Notes: generated from the sequence alone by a model not told the origin. 64,000 nucleotides of DNA from Chitinophagaceae bacterium (GCA_016720745.1 JADKKA010000018.1:1116001-1180000); one strand, 5' to 3'; shown: positions 19,075-29,553, numbered from the stretch's first letter. A program made the numbers and translations.

Positions 19075-20031
19075 CTACCTCCCATAACTATAATAATACG
19101 CTTCCCTCGCCCAAAACGCCCCCGTCTCCGTAATCACATTCGCCGTCATTTTTTTTCGGCAGGCCCGTTCCATAGTATTCCGTTTGATAATTGTAAGTAC
19201 CTACGTAAAATCCGGAGACCTGCAGGAGCAATTTTGAAGCCTGTTTGGTGGATTGGAAGAGGATAGCAGGGACCAGGAATTCTGTGTTGGAGCTGACATC
19301 GGCATGTTTGGCAACATAGTCCCAGAAAATAGCTTCATTGCCCAGGGCTATGGCGGCCGGACTACCGGTTAATGTGTATTTGTAGGATTGCACCAATGAC
19401 CAAAAACACCCTGTGTACGGATATGGTCAATCTGGGTGATATCGCCGGAAGGGTTATAAGTATAGGCTTCCTTTTCTGCATCTGTACTAAAGGAATAGAT
19501 GGGGTTAATCACGGAATCAATCCGGTTGCCGGTTGTTTTAATAAAGAAACTATCCACTTCGTTAAGCGGATCATTCAGCATGGATGTTCTCATTAAAATG
19601 GGATTGCCAGCGCCATTGTATTTTATCTCCAGATCTAATTGGGATATATCCGTAACCGAATCAGTGGATACCGCCCAGCTCCTGCAATGAATGGCCGTCA
19701 GCTGATTATTATTTCTTTCAAATAAAAAATCATGCATAAAGAAATCGTTGTGGTTTAAACGGATCCGTTTGATCTTCCCCAATGAATCATAGGCAAAACG
19801 AATGATACTGGAGTCCATCTTGGGCGGATAGGTTAAATCAACCGCCCTCCGGTCATACACATAGGTAACCGAACGGGGTTTGGTTCCGGTATTGTCTTCC
19901 ACTATCTCAGGAAAAGGGAAGGGATCGGTATACGGCACTGGTCCTGTATCCGGCTCACAGCCAGTGAAGGCTAGTGAGGTGATAATAAGAAAACAGTATA
20001 AAATTGAACAGCCTGATTTTGAAAAATGCAT
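19075..20031 (-). CDS. Lipoprotein of unknown function, two frameshifts
   Basis: Start MHFSKSG at 20031 (a Met six codons further upstream is also possible). The signal peptide ends SLAFTGC, a lipobox. The body reads SVTYVYDRRAVDLTY, IIRFAYDSLGKIKRIRLNHN, NQLTAIHCRS, LEIKYNGAGNPILMR and AYTYNPSGDITQIDHI, a YD-like beta repeat pattern seen in DUF4595-type lipoproteins. The frame changes near 19380 (after VFGHW) to QSYKYTLTGSPAAIALGNEA, and again in an A8 run near 19150, giving the C-terminus TANVITETGAFWAREAYYY and a stop at 19075. A surface or periplasmic role is inferred; the function is unknown. Confidence 0.65.
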
Positions 20032-20145
20032 AGTATCAAATATAAGCAATAATATTTGGCTGGCAGCCCGCCACGATTCTCACAGCAGGAGCAAACCGCA
20101 ATCATTTTTTTCGGTAACTTCATCAGTAACCCAAAAAATGATGGA

Positions 20146-21045
20146 ATGAAAATGATCAACCACCGGATTTTTCTTTTTGGAGTCATGGCCCTCTTAGTGC
20201 TCAGCGGCTGCCAATCAAAACCCAAGTCCCAACCTGAATCCTGGGAACCCCTTTTCAATAACAGAGATCTCTCCGGCTGGGATATCAAGATCAAAGACTT
20301 CCCCCTCAACGATAATTACAAAAACACTTTTCGTGTGGCCGATAGTATGATCCGGGTAGTGTACAGCGACTATGAAAAGTTCGATAGCCATTTCGGGCAT
20401 CTCTATACAAAAGCTCCCTATTCTTATTATAAACTCCGGATGCAATACCGCTTTACCGGCGATCACCTGGCCGATGCCCCTTCCTGGGCCGATCGCAATA
20501 GCGGGGTGATGCTGCATTCGCAGTCGGCGGCATCTATGGGATTGAACCAGGATTTCCCCGTTTCCCTGGAATTTCAGTTCCTCTGTGGCAATGGAAAAGA
20601 TACCGTGAGTACGGGGAATGTCTGTACACCGGGTACCGTGATTGATGTGAATGGTAAACGCTATACCGCGCATATTCAGAAATCAAATAGCAAGACCTAT
20701 CTGAAAGATGAATGGGTTTCAGTGATTGCAGAAGTATATGGCGATTCACTGATCCGGCATATCGTGAACGGAGATACCGTATTGACTTATACCAATGCAC
20801 AAATAGGAGAGGGACTGATCGCTTCCGACTTTGGCTGGAAAAGAGGGAATGTGCCCGATAGTATGTACTGGATCAGTCGGGCGAATACACCGCTCAAAGA
20901 AGGCTATATCGCCCTGCAGGCCGAAAGCCAGCCGGTGGATTTTCGGAGGATTGAGATATTGAACCTGGTGGGTTGCATGGATCAGAAGGCAAAGAATTAC
21001 AAGAGCTATTATGTGAAGGCGGATAATAAGCAGTGTGAGTATTAG
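20146..21045 (+). CDS. DUF1080 (3-keto-disaccharide hydrolase-like) lipoprotein
   Basis: About 299 residues from ATG 20146. The lipoprotein signal MINHRIFLFGVMALLVLSGC is followed by the DUF1080 entry motif (W)EPLFNNRDLSGWDIK. A concanavalin/LamG-like beta sandwich contains YYKLRMQYRF, WADRNSGVMLHSQ, VSLEFQFLCGNG, WVSVIAEVYGDSLIRHIVNG, IALQAESQPVDFRRIEILN. A short extra tail GCMDQKAKNYKSYYVKADNK resembles the Cys-containing 'calcium-binding-like' tails of some Bacteroidota proteins. DUF1080 proteins act on modified disaccharides or related glycans in the periplasm. The N-terminal extension seen upstream of 20146 is unlikely because the lipobox fixes the start. Confidence 0.85.
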   Translation: MKMINHRIFLFGVMALLVLSGCQSKPKSQPESWEPLFNNRDLSGWDIKIKDFPLNDNYKNTFRVADSMIRVVYSDYEKFDSHFGHLYTKAPYSYYKLRMQYRFTGDHLADAPSWADRNSGVMLHSQSAASMGLNQDFPVSLEFQFLCGNGKDTVSTGNVCTPGTVIDVNGKRYTAHIQKSNSKTYLKDEWVSVIAEVYGDSLIRHIVNGDTVLTYTNAQIGEGLIASDFGWKRGNVPDSMYWISRANTPLKEGYIALQAESQPVDFRRIEILNLVGCMDQKAKNYKSYYVKADNKQCEY

Positions 21046-21055
21046 GTTTTTTTTC

Positions 21056-21170
21056 ACCGCGGAGAAAAGAGGACGCGGAGTTTTCGCAGAGAGATTTAAC
21101 CCTGCCTACCGGCTGGCAGGCGCGAAGACGCAAAGGCGCAAAGATTCGCAAGGATTTTCCATTCGCTGCA
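21056..21170. repeat. Dispersed CGCAAAGGCGCAAAG-type intergenic repeat
   Basis: CCGCGGAGAAAAGAGG, GCAGAGAGATTTAACC, GACGCAAAGGCGCAAAGATT, with an internal inverted repeat CTGCCTACCGGCTGGCAG. The same word family recurs at 23420-23590 and 31800-32120, always between genes. Confidence 0.6.
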
Positions 21171-21198
21171 ATTTATCATTAACGCCCTTTAAGAAACC

Positions 21199-21233
21199 CC
21201 CACTAGCCACTAGCTACTCGCCACTAGCCACTC
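21199..21233 (-). repeat. Degenerate heptamer array AGTGGNN overlapping a gene 3' end
   Basis: On the minus strand: AGTGGCT, AGTGGCG, AGTAGCT, AGTGGCT, AGTGGGG. The stop codon TAG of the gene ending at 21214 lies inside the third unit, and the last residues VASGE are encoded by the array. The same core forms the array at 61723. Confidence 0.75.
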
Positions 21234-21555
21234 GCATAATAATATTCCCCTCCCGACTATTCAACGTCACCCTCACCGCCTTTCTTTTTTTATTCGCATC
21301 TTTCAGCAGCGATAAATATTCTTTAAACTTCGGATTCGATTTTTCAATCTTATAAAACCGCGCCGATTCGTAAAATGTTACCTGTACAGAGCCGGGGTCG
21401 CTGTATTTTTCCGGGTAGACTTTCGCCACGGTAAAAACACGCTGCAATGAATCCTGCGGAGTGGCCATCGTTGTTTGGCTTAAAAGGGATAAAATAAAGA
21501 CAAAGATCAACCTGAAGCGCCAGGCTGGTCTTTGCAGATACTTTGTTTCATTCAT
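21214..21555 (-). CDS. Small secreted protein paralogous to the N-terminal domain of its neighbour
   Basis: 113 residues. An N-terminal signal-like helix (FRLIFVFILSLLSQTTMA) is followed by VAKVYPEKYSDPGSVQVTFY, ESARFYKIEKSNPKFKEYLS, KAVRVTLNSREGNIIMRVA. This matches, position by position, residues about 47-115 of the upstream gene (VGAILPNADGRSLEVIFN, ERAHVLRLSREEKDFTVYNR, GPVRVITDGIKGNLLQVAE). The two genes are 15 bp apart and on one transcript. The stop codon comes from a heptamer array. Function unknown; a cofactor, inhibitor or stand-alone pro-domain role is conceivable because the shared region sits where a pro-region would be in the neighbour. Confidence 0.65.
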   Translation of the reverse strand: MNETKYLQRPAWRFRLIFVFILSLLSQTTMATPQDSLQRVFTVAKVYPEKYSDPGSVQVTFYESARFYKIEKSNPKFKEYLSLLKDANKKRKAVRVTLNSREGNIIMRVASGE

Positions 21556-21570
21556 ACTGATTGTATGATG

Positions 21571-22629
21571 TTAATTGCAGGTGATACCGTTGGCATAATT
21601 AATCAACATGGCATTTGTTTGTACATAATTCGGATCAGTGGCATAGGGTGTTCCGCCAGGATAACTGGGTGTATAAGCCGATGAAGGCTGGATGCTGTAA
21701 CTGTCAACAGTGGCATTGGCATTACAAGTCGTTGATTTCTGTGCATTCAGCCAGGTAGATAGCAGCACTGGTTGGTTAAACATTCCCGGATCGATGACAT
21801 AAGCCAGTATCAGCGACTTTCTTCCGAATTGTGTCTTTACCCGGATCAGCGGGGTTACATGGTACCACCACTCTACACAGCATCCTCCCCATTTATCGGC
21901 TTTTACTGCCAGTTTATGGTTGGCCACCGTGGCAAAACTGAATACTTTTTCACTGCAGTAACCAAAATGTTTTTCTATTATCCAGCGCATTTTATGGGCC
22001 CTTGCATAACAGCCATCATGAACGTATTGAAAAGGGATACAAGGGGTCACCTGTTTAGGCCCCACTATGTGACAGGATTGTGCAGCACAATAATCAAATA
22101 TCTCTTTAGCCTTGGCAAAACTGGGCACTACCGTCATGCAAAGATTGAATACCGGCCATTTCAGGTATTCATCCACGATATTAAAAGTAGCCGTATCAAT
22201 TTTTGAGAGTTCTATTTTTCGGGCCGGCTCACCAGTTAGTATTTCTTTTCGCATTTCACGGAAAAAAGCCAGTTCTTTCGGACTGGGCTCTGCTACCTGC
22301 AACAGATTACCTTTGATTCCATCAGTGATCACCCGAACTGGACCTTTTGATTTTAGGGAAGCTTCGAACAACCGGTTATAAACTGTAAAATCTTTCTCTT
22401 CCCTGGAGAGACGAAGCACATGTGCCCGCTCATTAAAAATTACTTCCAGGCTCCTGCCATCAGCATTAGGCAGGATAGCACCCACGGTTACAAGTGCTGT
22501 ATCATTAAATGATTTTTGTGGCGGTTTACCCGAACCCTGGTTTTGATGACTGCTGAAATGAATGGTAGCGAGGAAAAACAAGGCCAGCGGGGCCATCATT
22601 TTTTTTCCGGCAAAGCGGAGTGTAAGCAT
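21571..22629 (-). CDS. Secreted protein-glutamine deamidase (protein glutaminase)-like protein
   Basis: 352 residues with a signal peptide (MMAPLALFFLATIHFSS). The N-terminal domain (about 45-120) is shared with the small downstream gene. The C-terminal domain (about 150-295) shows FQYVHDGCYARAHKMRWIIE (Cys207), WWYHVTPLIRV (His257) and AYVIDPGMFNQPV (Asp280): the Cys-His-Asp layout of protein glutaminase from Chryseobacterium, which converts protein-bound glutamine to glutamate. Many extra Cys residues suggest disulphides. A short Thr/Ser/Pro/Tyr-rich tail follows. Residue spacing (50 and 23) is slightly longer than I recall for the characterised enzyme. The N-terminal part may serve as an inhibitory pro-region, as in that enzyme. 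Substrate and role are not visible; export is inferred. Confidence 0.75.
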   Translation of the reverse strand: MLTLRFAGKKMMAPLALFFLATIHFSSHQNQGSGKPPQKSFNDTALVTVGAILPNADGRSLEVIFNERAHVLRLSREEKDFTVYNRLFEASLKSKGPVRVITDGIKGNLLQVAEPSPKELAFFREMRKEILTGEPARKIELSKIDTATFNIVDEYLKWPVFNLCMTVVPSFAKAKEIFDYCAAQSCHIVGPKQVTPCIPFQYVHDGCYARAHKMRWIIEKHFGYCSEKVFSFATVANHKLAVKADKWGGCCVEWWYHVTPLIRVKTQFGRKSLILAYVIDPGMFNQPVLLSTWLNAQKSTTCNANATVDSYSIQPSSAYTPSYPGGTPYATDPNYVQTNAMLINYANGITCN

Positions 22630-22756
22630 GTGGATAGGTTTAATGGTTATACCTTAAAGTTAATTGAATAGCCAGACATCTGAAAGAGCGATAAAACCAC
22701 CTCCCCGGGTGATTGCCCGCTCCCACCGAATCCCCTAATTTTATAAAAAATCAACC

Positions 22757-23395
22757 GTGGGAACAATCCGGGTCAGCATCATCGAGGACAATAAAGTGAT
22801 TCGCGATAATGTATCGAAATTCATCAGCTTTCATGATGATTTCGAAATCGCCGCTGTACACGGTTCCGCTAAAACATTTTTAGAATCCTTACAGATCGGA
22901 GGCGTACAAACCGATATTTTATTACTGGACATCGGGCTACCGGGTATATCCGGACTGGAAGCCATTCCTCTGATCCTGGAAAAAATGCCTGACCTGAATA
23001 TCGTGATGCTCACCACTTATGAAGAAGAAGATGTAATTGTGAAAGCCCTCTGCTCCGGTGCCTGCTCCTATATTTCCAAAAAAGCCAGTCTGGAAGAAAT
23101 TGTAGAAGCCCTGCGCATCGTGGCAGCCGGCGGTTCTTATATGTCGCCCTCCATCGCCCGCGAAATTGTGAACCACCTTATGGGTGGTCGTATCAGTAAA
23201 GCCACCATCCTCACCGACCGGCAAAGAGAAATTCTCGAAAAACTGGTGGATGGCAAAAGCTACCAGACCATCGCCGCTGAATTATATGTCTCCATCGAAA
23301 CTGTCCGCAGCCATGTCAAAAAAATGTACAAGGTCCTTCATGTGAATAATAAAACAGAAGCCATTACGCAGTATATGAAGGGGTATATTAAATAG
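22757..23395 (+). CDS. NarL/FixJ-family response regulator
   Basis: 212 residues from a GTG start. The receiver domain contains SIIEDN (acidic pocket), the phospho-acceptor Asp58 in ILLLDIGLPGISGLEAI, the Thr of MLTTY and the Lys of YISKKAS. The C-terminal LuxR-type HTH reads LTDRQREILEKLVDGKSYQT, then IAAELYVSIETVRSHVKKMY. It lies upstream of, and on the same strand as, a propeller histidine kinase with a HisKA_3 domain (23627), the usual partner. A TAATTTTA element 15 bp upstream is one base off the -7 consensus. Confidence 0.93.
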   Translation: MGTIRVSIIEDNKVIRDNVSKFISFHDDFEIAAVHGSAKTFLESLQIGGVQTDILLLDIGLPGISGLEAIPLILEKMPDLNIVMLTTYEEEDVIVKALCSGACSYISKKASLEEIVEALRIVAAGGSYMSPSIAREIVNHLMGGRISKATILTDRQREILEKLVDGKSYQTIAAELYVSIETVRSHVKKMYKVLHVNNKTEAITQYMKGYIK

Positions 23396-23419
23396 TCCCG
23401 GATTTTATCCGTAATATTT

Positions 23420-23590
23420 TTCCCGCTAAGTGCGCTAAGAGCGCCAAAAAATCAGTTTAAATCTCTCTGCGGTAAAAATCCTCGCGTCCTGGCGGCTTTG
23501 CGGTTAAGCCTTCTCTGCGGGGAAAATCTTTGCGAATCCTTGCGCCCTTGCGCCTTTGCGGTTAAATTTCTCTGCGGTTAAATCTCTCTA
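23420..23590. repeat. Dispersed CTTTGCGGTTAA-type intergenic repeat
   Basis: Successive degenerate phrases: CTCTGCGGTAAAAATC, GGCTTTGCGGTTAAGCC, TCTGCGGGGAAAATCTTTGC, GCGCCTTTGCGGTTAAATTT, CTCTGCGGTTAAATCTCTC. Same family as 21056 (opposite strand) and 31800. Confidence 0.6.
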
Positions 23591-23598
23591 TATTCTAT

Positions 23599-23606
23599 TA
23601 TATTTG
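23599..23606 (+). promoter_or_regulatory. -7 promoter element TATATTTG for the propeller kinase gene
   Basis: Exact TAnnTTTG match, 20 bp before the TTG start at 23627. It suggests that the kinase has its own promoter apart from the regulator gene. Confidence 0.5.
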
Positions 23607-23626
23607 AACACAACAACCCCCATTCG

Positions 23627-26600
23627 TTGTACCACCGCCTCTTTCATCTCTTCAGTCTCTTGCTGTTTTCCGGTATGTTAACCGGACAATCGGGTAATTA
23701 CAAGACCATCCCCCCTGAATTTGAACTGGAACGAATAAAAGCCGTGAACCCCGGCAACGGTATTTTCACCGGTATCCGGGAAGACCGGCAGGGTTATCTC
23801 TGGCTGACCGGAACCGCAGGAATCCATGTATTTGACGGGCAATACCAGCTCAGTTATCAGACCGGAAATAAAGCCTTTCCCATTCAGGGTGGAAGTGGTG
23901 ATAATATTTTCGGTGATATTACCACTGATCCGCAAGGCAGGTTCTGGCTGATGAATGGAAAAACGATATTGCTTTTCGATCCCATCAAGCGAAGTCTGGC
24001 CGATAGCTTTGTTACGGGTGACCGGCTACCGGTTTTTTTTCGTTTTGGACATCAATCCGGAAAATCTCTTTTTTATGTGCAGTCAACGTTAAACGAGAAT
24101 CAGGCAACGCTATTCAGAAAAGAAAAAAATGTAAAACCGGTTGCCATTTTTCAAACCCCCTTCAATCGGGAGAAAATTTTTTTTTACGATAATAGCAACC
24201 TGCATCACTGGATGTTGCGGGGAGATGAAATACTGCGGTTATCACTTGATGGAAAATCTATCAAACGCTTTGCGTCTCCTGTCCCCACCTTGCTAAACAT
24301 GTTTACCAATAAAGAAACAGTTTTTTCGTTGGTTCCCGTCAGAATGCCATTTACTGGTGGAACCCGGTCAGCGATCAGATTGAACTCTATTCCACGATTC
24401 CTGCTTTTGCTACCGGTAAAATACAGTCATTTTATGTGGAGAATGACCTGATCTATATTGCCAGTAACATGTATCTTTTATTCTGGATAAAAAGAATGGT
24501 ACGGTACAGGATCTGTCACCCCAGTTTACAAAGCTGGTACAGGTGGAAGCACCGGGACACCTGAGTGAAACGATGCTCAAAATTTACCAGCAAAGGGGGC
24601 AGGGGCTTCTCCTGCAAACCGTTGCCAATTTGTATCGCCTGAAAAAGAAAATGCCAGGGATTGATTTTTTTCGTCATCCTGTTTTTACCAATTTACCTGA
24701 ACAGCAAACAAAACCGATCAGTTACCGGGCTATCACGGAATCAGCCGATCATCACATCTATGCATCCTATTACACCGGTATATCAGCAAAGAAGCCCGGC
24801 GAAGCGGCATTTGCTCCACTGCCTACGGAGCGATACCGGAAGGGTGACATGGTCTCCACTTATAGTCTTCAATACTGGAATCAGCACCTGCTCTGGAATA
24901 ATGTACTGATCAATATTACAACCGGGCAATCCCGCTATATGTTCGACACGTTATTCAGCGGTCATTGCACCCAGTACCTCAGGGGAGACAGCTGCTGGCT
25001 GTATAAGTGGAGCAGCCAGAGCTTGCATTGCTATGACCTTCGGAATAACCGGCTCCGGACTTATCCCCTGCAGATTCCGATGGATGAGAATAAACAGGAA
25101 GGGAGGAATGGTGACATGAATGATATGGAAGATGATGCTAATGAAAATCAACTATGGGTCAGCAGTCATGATTTTGGTCTCGCCCTTATTACCAAACAGG
25201 GAAAACTGCTAAAGCGATTCCTTTATACAGAACTCGGTACTTCAGATAGCTATATCACCGATCTGGAAAGGGTAGGGGATCAGCTTTGGTTTGGATGTAC
25301 AGACGGACTGGGAAGGCTGGATATACCAACCGGCCGGTCAATCATTTTTCGAAATCCGGGTATTCAGAATAATATCATGCAGAACCGGGCCGTCTTTAGT
25401 ATTGTTCCGGATGAGAAAGGTAATTTTTACCTGGGCAGCAGCAGTGGGTTATTGTATTTCAATACCAGCACCCTTAGTTTTTTTAACCTGATGGAAGGAC
25501 ATCCCCTTTCAAGGATCGAATTCAATCGCGCTTCCAGTCTGAAAACCAGCGATGGCCGTTATTACATGGGCTCCACCAATGGATTGTATTCTTTCCAGCC
25601 GGGTGACCTCCAATTTATCAGTGCATCTGAACCAGTGAAACTGGTCAAACTGGTGGGTATTGCCGCTTATAACAACCGGCAGAATGAATATAATTATCAA
25701 TCCATTGGTCTCGACAGTCTTCAATCCCTCCAACTAAGCCCTTTTGAGCGAAACCTTCAATTCAGCTTTTCTGTTCCGGAATATAATCATGCCGTTTATT
25801 ACAGTTACAGGGTAAAAGGATTCAACGATAACTGGTCCGAATACAAACCTGAAAACAGCATTTCCCTTTCCGGACTGGTACCAGGTAACTACCTGCTGGA
25901 AGTGAAAGTATCTACGGCACTAAATGATACCAATGCCTTTCTTTATTCACTACCCATTCACATGCGGCAATCCTGGTTTAAAAAGCCCTGGGTGATAGCT
26001 TTGATTGTATTGGGAATATTGGGGCTAATCATCTGGTTCATCCGGAATCAGTTTAATCAGCGATTACAAAGGCAAAAAGAACTGGCCCAGCTCCGGACAA
26101 AAATCAGCAGCGACCTTCATGATGATGTGGGCACCATCCTGAGCGGACTCGCCATGCAGAGTCAGATGCTGGCTTATTCCGCTTCTGGCGAACAGAAACA
26201 ATCATTGAATGAAATCAGCGAAATGAGCCGGGAAGCGATGGAACATATGCGGGATACGGTATGGGCTATGGACAGCCGCAAGGACAAATATGAAAACCTG
26301 ATTGATCGGATGCGGGCATTTGCAGAAAGAAACCTGGCCCTGAAAAATTTTACCCATGAATTCATTGTAACGGAAGTCGATACCAAAAAATTCATTGACC
26401 CCGAAAAAAGACAGGCTATCTACCTGATCTTCAAAGAAGCGATTACCAATATCGTCAAACACAGTAAGGGCAACCATGTGCTGATCGGCTTATACATGGA
26501 TAAAGCCGGATTGCATCTGACAGTAAAAGATAACGGTGATGCACATGCGCAAATTAATTCTGATGGACTGGGCATCAGCAATATGACCATGCGGGCTGAA

Positions 26601-26669
26601 AAAATCGGTGGAAAACTGTATATCCGCAGGGAGGAAGGATACGAGGTCCAACTGGATATTCCCGCCTGA
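23627..26669 (+). CDS. Propeller sensor histidine kinase (HisKA_3 type), two frameshifts
   Basis: About 1013 residues after repair, from a TTG start (YHRLFHLFSLLLFSGMLTGQ signal peptide). Reg_prop-like periplasmic repeats (GIREDRQGYLWLTGTAGIHV, ENQLWVSSHDFGLALI, GDQLWFGCTDGLGRLD, DEKGNFYLGSSSGLLYF) lead to a Y_Y_Y domain (VYYSYRVKGFNDNWSEYKPE), a membrane helix (VIALIVLGILGLIIWFI), the HisKA_3 dimerisation box (KISSDLHDDVGTILSGLAMQ, phospho-acceptor His) and an intact HATPase: FKEAITNIVKHSKGNH (N box), VKDNG (D box), GLGISNM (G box). Frame changes occur near 24340 and 24476. Here they separate ...NKETVFSLVP from the rest; the middle frame gives NPVSDQIELYSTIPAFATGK. Likely cognate regulator: 22757. 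Confidence 0.85.
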
Positions 26670-26715
26670 CTTCCTGCAAAAGGCCGATCGATCCTTCTAT
26701 CTCTTTTCTGAACCA

Positions 26716-28303
26716 TTACCAGTCCCAGACGGTTTCCCAGACCTTGTCCTTGTTGCCATCCAGGAAATACTTCATGGCCTTCGACCGGAAGAATTTTTTT
26801 GATTGATAAACCAGGTAGGAATTGCCGGATTCGAGTACAGAAATATAGAGATAGGTGACGTCCGGGCTTAGCAATACCAACATTTTTTTTCCTGATGGAG
26901 TGGGCCGGTACCTTTAATCACCGGCAATCCGTTTTCATCAATATAATCCAGTATGATCTGCACCTCAAAATTGGTATTGTTATGGATTTCCAGGGAATCT
27001 TTCCTGCGGCATATTCAGCTGCCTCCCATTGTTCCTGGGTGTATTCCGTTTGTATCCCCGGGAGCAGGGAACCCAGGTCCCGGCCCGATACAACAGTCGT
27101 GAGTCCGGTCTCTCCCTTGATTCGTCCTGATGGGAGTTTATAGGGTGAAACGGCCTTAGGTGTTGCTTTTAGCATGGCTTCCTCACCTGCTTTTAATGCT
27201 TGTTGTGTAGTGGTATTGACCAATTCGCGGATTTCATTTTCATTCAGCGGTATATTCCGGATGGCAGTAATATCATTCACAGGAGCTGGCTGTACCATCA
27301 GGTCGAAAGGGCCATAGGGGGCCGACAATTTATTTAACCAGTAGGCGCCAAATCTTGAATTGTCGAATGTTTCGGCATTGGAGTGAATGGCTTCCAGTCC
27401 GTGTTGTTTGGATACAAGGGTAAAATTGGGTGTTGCCAGTCTTTCCGGATTTAGTTTGTATTCCGTAGCTGCTTTTTTTACCGTAGGATCAGGAAACTGG
27501 ATCAGTCGCCAGAGCTGATTGGGATACATGACAAAATCAGTCAGCACAAAATAGTAACTGCCATTGCTGTTTTTGGCAACGGCCAGTACTTTATTGCCAC
27601 CCAGTTTGAGATTGGTGATTTTATACCAGCCATCAGCTACGGGAACAAAACGCCAGGCTTTACCGCCGTTATCTCCGCCGTAATCAGGTAAAAATACAAG
27701 TTCATCAGAACGCTTTGGATTTACATCCATATACATAATATCTTTTGCAGTATTGATTTGCTGCAATTTGTAATACTTGCCGGCCTCAGGAGTAAATTGT
27801 GTATAAGCATTCAGGGAGAAATTTTTTGGGTTGATGGTATATCCATCGGCATCTTCCAGGATCCATTGTGCACTCCACCAACCTGGATCAGCTTTACCGG
27901 CTTCCAGTTTTCGGTTTTGGGTATGCAGACTTACATTGGTCCAGCGATTATTGATCAGTTGATGTCCGTCGGTAATAGTCAATTTCCACTGCGCACTGAA
28001 AAACCCGGCAGGTACCTTACTTGCTTCGAGATAACCTTTTTCCACGTTCAGGAAATAATCCGATTTATTCCGGAGCCGGATATAGTCATCATCCACTCTT
28101 TCAATATACCAGAGTGATTTTTTGATAGCGGGTGATAAAACCAGCTGACCGGCTTCACCACCGATATATTCTCCCGTCCAGCGGTTCTTCAGGTACACGG
28201 CTTCCTGTGCGGGAAGAACCTGGCTGATCAGTAATAAAATAATGAAAAGACCTTTGAATCGGATCGAACGGGAAGCCTGGATGAAACTGCAGTGAAAGGA
28301 CAT
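26716..28303 (-). CDS. Secreted ricin-type beta-trefoil protein, frameshift near the C-terminus
   Basis: Start MSFHCSF at 28303 (a Met eight codons upstream is possible). After a signal peptide ending SQVLPAQ come repeats of the beta-trefoil kind: YLKNRWTGEYIGGEAGQLVL, SLWYIERVDDDYIRLRNKSD, YFLNVEKGYLEASKV, INNRWTNVSLHTQNRKLEAG, WRFVPVADGWYKITNLKLGG. A central part ends SRFGAYWLNKLSAPYGP. The frame breaks near 26990. Reading on in the next frame gives LEIHNNTNFEVQIILDYIDE, a two-part small domain and the C-terminus ending DKVWETVWDW with the stop at 26716. Ricin-like lectin domains bind galactose-type sugars; this is a family-based guess. No sorting domain is seen. Confidence 0.65.
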
Positions 28304-28390
28304 ATAAATTATTTGCAGCAAATTCAATCAAAAGCAGGGGCAGAACAAGTACCCGGGATGGTGAAATCAGGTAATGTAAAGCCGGAAATA

Positions 28391-28408
28391 CTCACCCTAT
28401 AGGGTGAG
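28391..28408. repeat. Perfect 18-bp palindrome CTCACCCTATAGGGTGAG
   Basis: Stands alone in a 381-bp gene-free stretch (28304-28684), upstream of the ricin-like gene. There is no T run, so it is not a terminator. It could be a protein-binding site for the divergent-facing spacer. Confidence 0.5.
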
Positions 28409-28684
28409 CTAAATTGAAAATCGGAAATAGATTAAAGGATATTGCATACGAAGAGCAGAAAATGAGGTAATGTATCTGTGTCTGAATAAGTTATTGGCAG
28501 GTGCCGCAATGTACTGACTAACACTTAAGGGAAGAAGAAAGAAAAAGGAGAGCTGAATATCCGGATTAAAGCATTAGAGCTTTAGATGAAAGACACAGTG
28601 CTCCCTGTTTAAAAACAGAAGTTAATAAACCAGGTGGTTATTTCAGTAATTTTTTCAGATCTGATTGTTGTAAAACTGCCGGAA

Positions 28685-28972
28685 TTATTGTGTATTCATG
28701 GCGTCAATCATTTCAGCAGTGCATTCATTCAGTTTCTTATTAAATGCATCTTCCTGGGTTTTGTCCTTAATAATTTTTCCCCAGTTTTCCCCTTGTAATT
28801 TGGAACATTCCATCCTGATTTTTTTTGCTTCCGGATCGGAGAATTTCAATCCCTTACCTTTTTGGCGACATTCACATACTTCGCTGGCTAAAGCAAGACC
28901 ATCTGCTTTCTTTTTTCCTCCACATGAAACAATGCCGGCCGTGAGAATAAAGATTACAATGTACTTTTTCAT
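28685..28972 (-). CDS. Small lipoprotein of unknown function
   Basis: 95 residues. The lipoprotein signal peptide MKKYIVIFILTAGIVSC is followed by GGKKKADGLALASEVCECRQ and a helical, lysine/glutamate-rich body with three further Cys (two in ECxC). It resembles small Bacteroidota lipoproteins with a CxC...C pattern whose function is not known to me. The frame is intact. Confidence 0.7.
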   Translation of the reverse strand: MKKYIVIFILTAGIVSCGGKKKADGLALASEVCECRQKGKGLKFSDPEAKKIRMECSKLQGENWGKIIKDKTQEDAFNKKLNECTAEMIDAMNTQ

Positions 28973-29553
28973 TTGCTGTTGATTTTAGGTTGAAGTGTTG
29001 ATATGGGTTATGAAATTGGTTCTTGTAATTAGAATCTCAGCCCGAGAATAAGTTAACATTACTGGGTTTTCGGTATCAAATTTGCGAGTCGATATGAGAG
29101 CGTATTTGTTGTTTATTATTTTAATAATAACAATATACATGAAATCCAGTAAAATAATGGCAGCCTGGGTGTTTTCGTCTCTTAAGATTTGATTCTCAGC
29201 ATTTCGTATTATTAAGAAATAAAGACTAAGCGGTTTTAGCTTTTTGGCATCATTCACATGATCATTTCCGGTAACTCATATTCGGTTACTGTCAAAACGA
29301 TTGCAATTTTTTTGCTACCATGCTTTAAGATTATTTAAGTAATGATAATAAATTAAGAAGGATGTACGCAAACAGCAATTGAATTTGTGGAATAATTTAA
29401 ACGCACCTCTATAAGTTTCTTTACTTTGCATAATCTCTTCAAAGTGCCCATCACCAAATGAAAATAACCGGTTCCGATTGGAAATGGTCATATACTCGTC
29501 CATTCAGTACACATTTAACTAGATCAGACTTTTTTCAGCATTAAAACGATAAT
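28973..29553. other. Gene-free, A+T-rich stretch
   Basis: About 580 bp with no credible gene. The short open frames here lack signal peptides, start-site context and protein-like composition. No repeat or terminator was recognised. Confidence 0.5.

Noticed and set aside
24661..24909. Other-frame open reading frames within the propeller kinases and the large T9SS cargo
   Set aside because: The main frames are long and carry domain signatures throughout; the alternatives have none.
28985..29257. 90-codon open frame upstream of the small lipoprotein
   Set aside because: No start-site context or recognisable domain; A+T-rich composition typical of chance frames.
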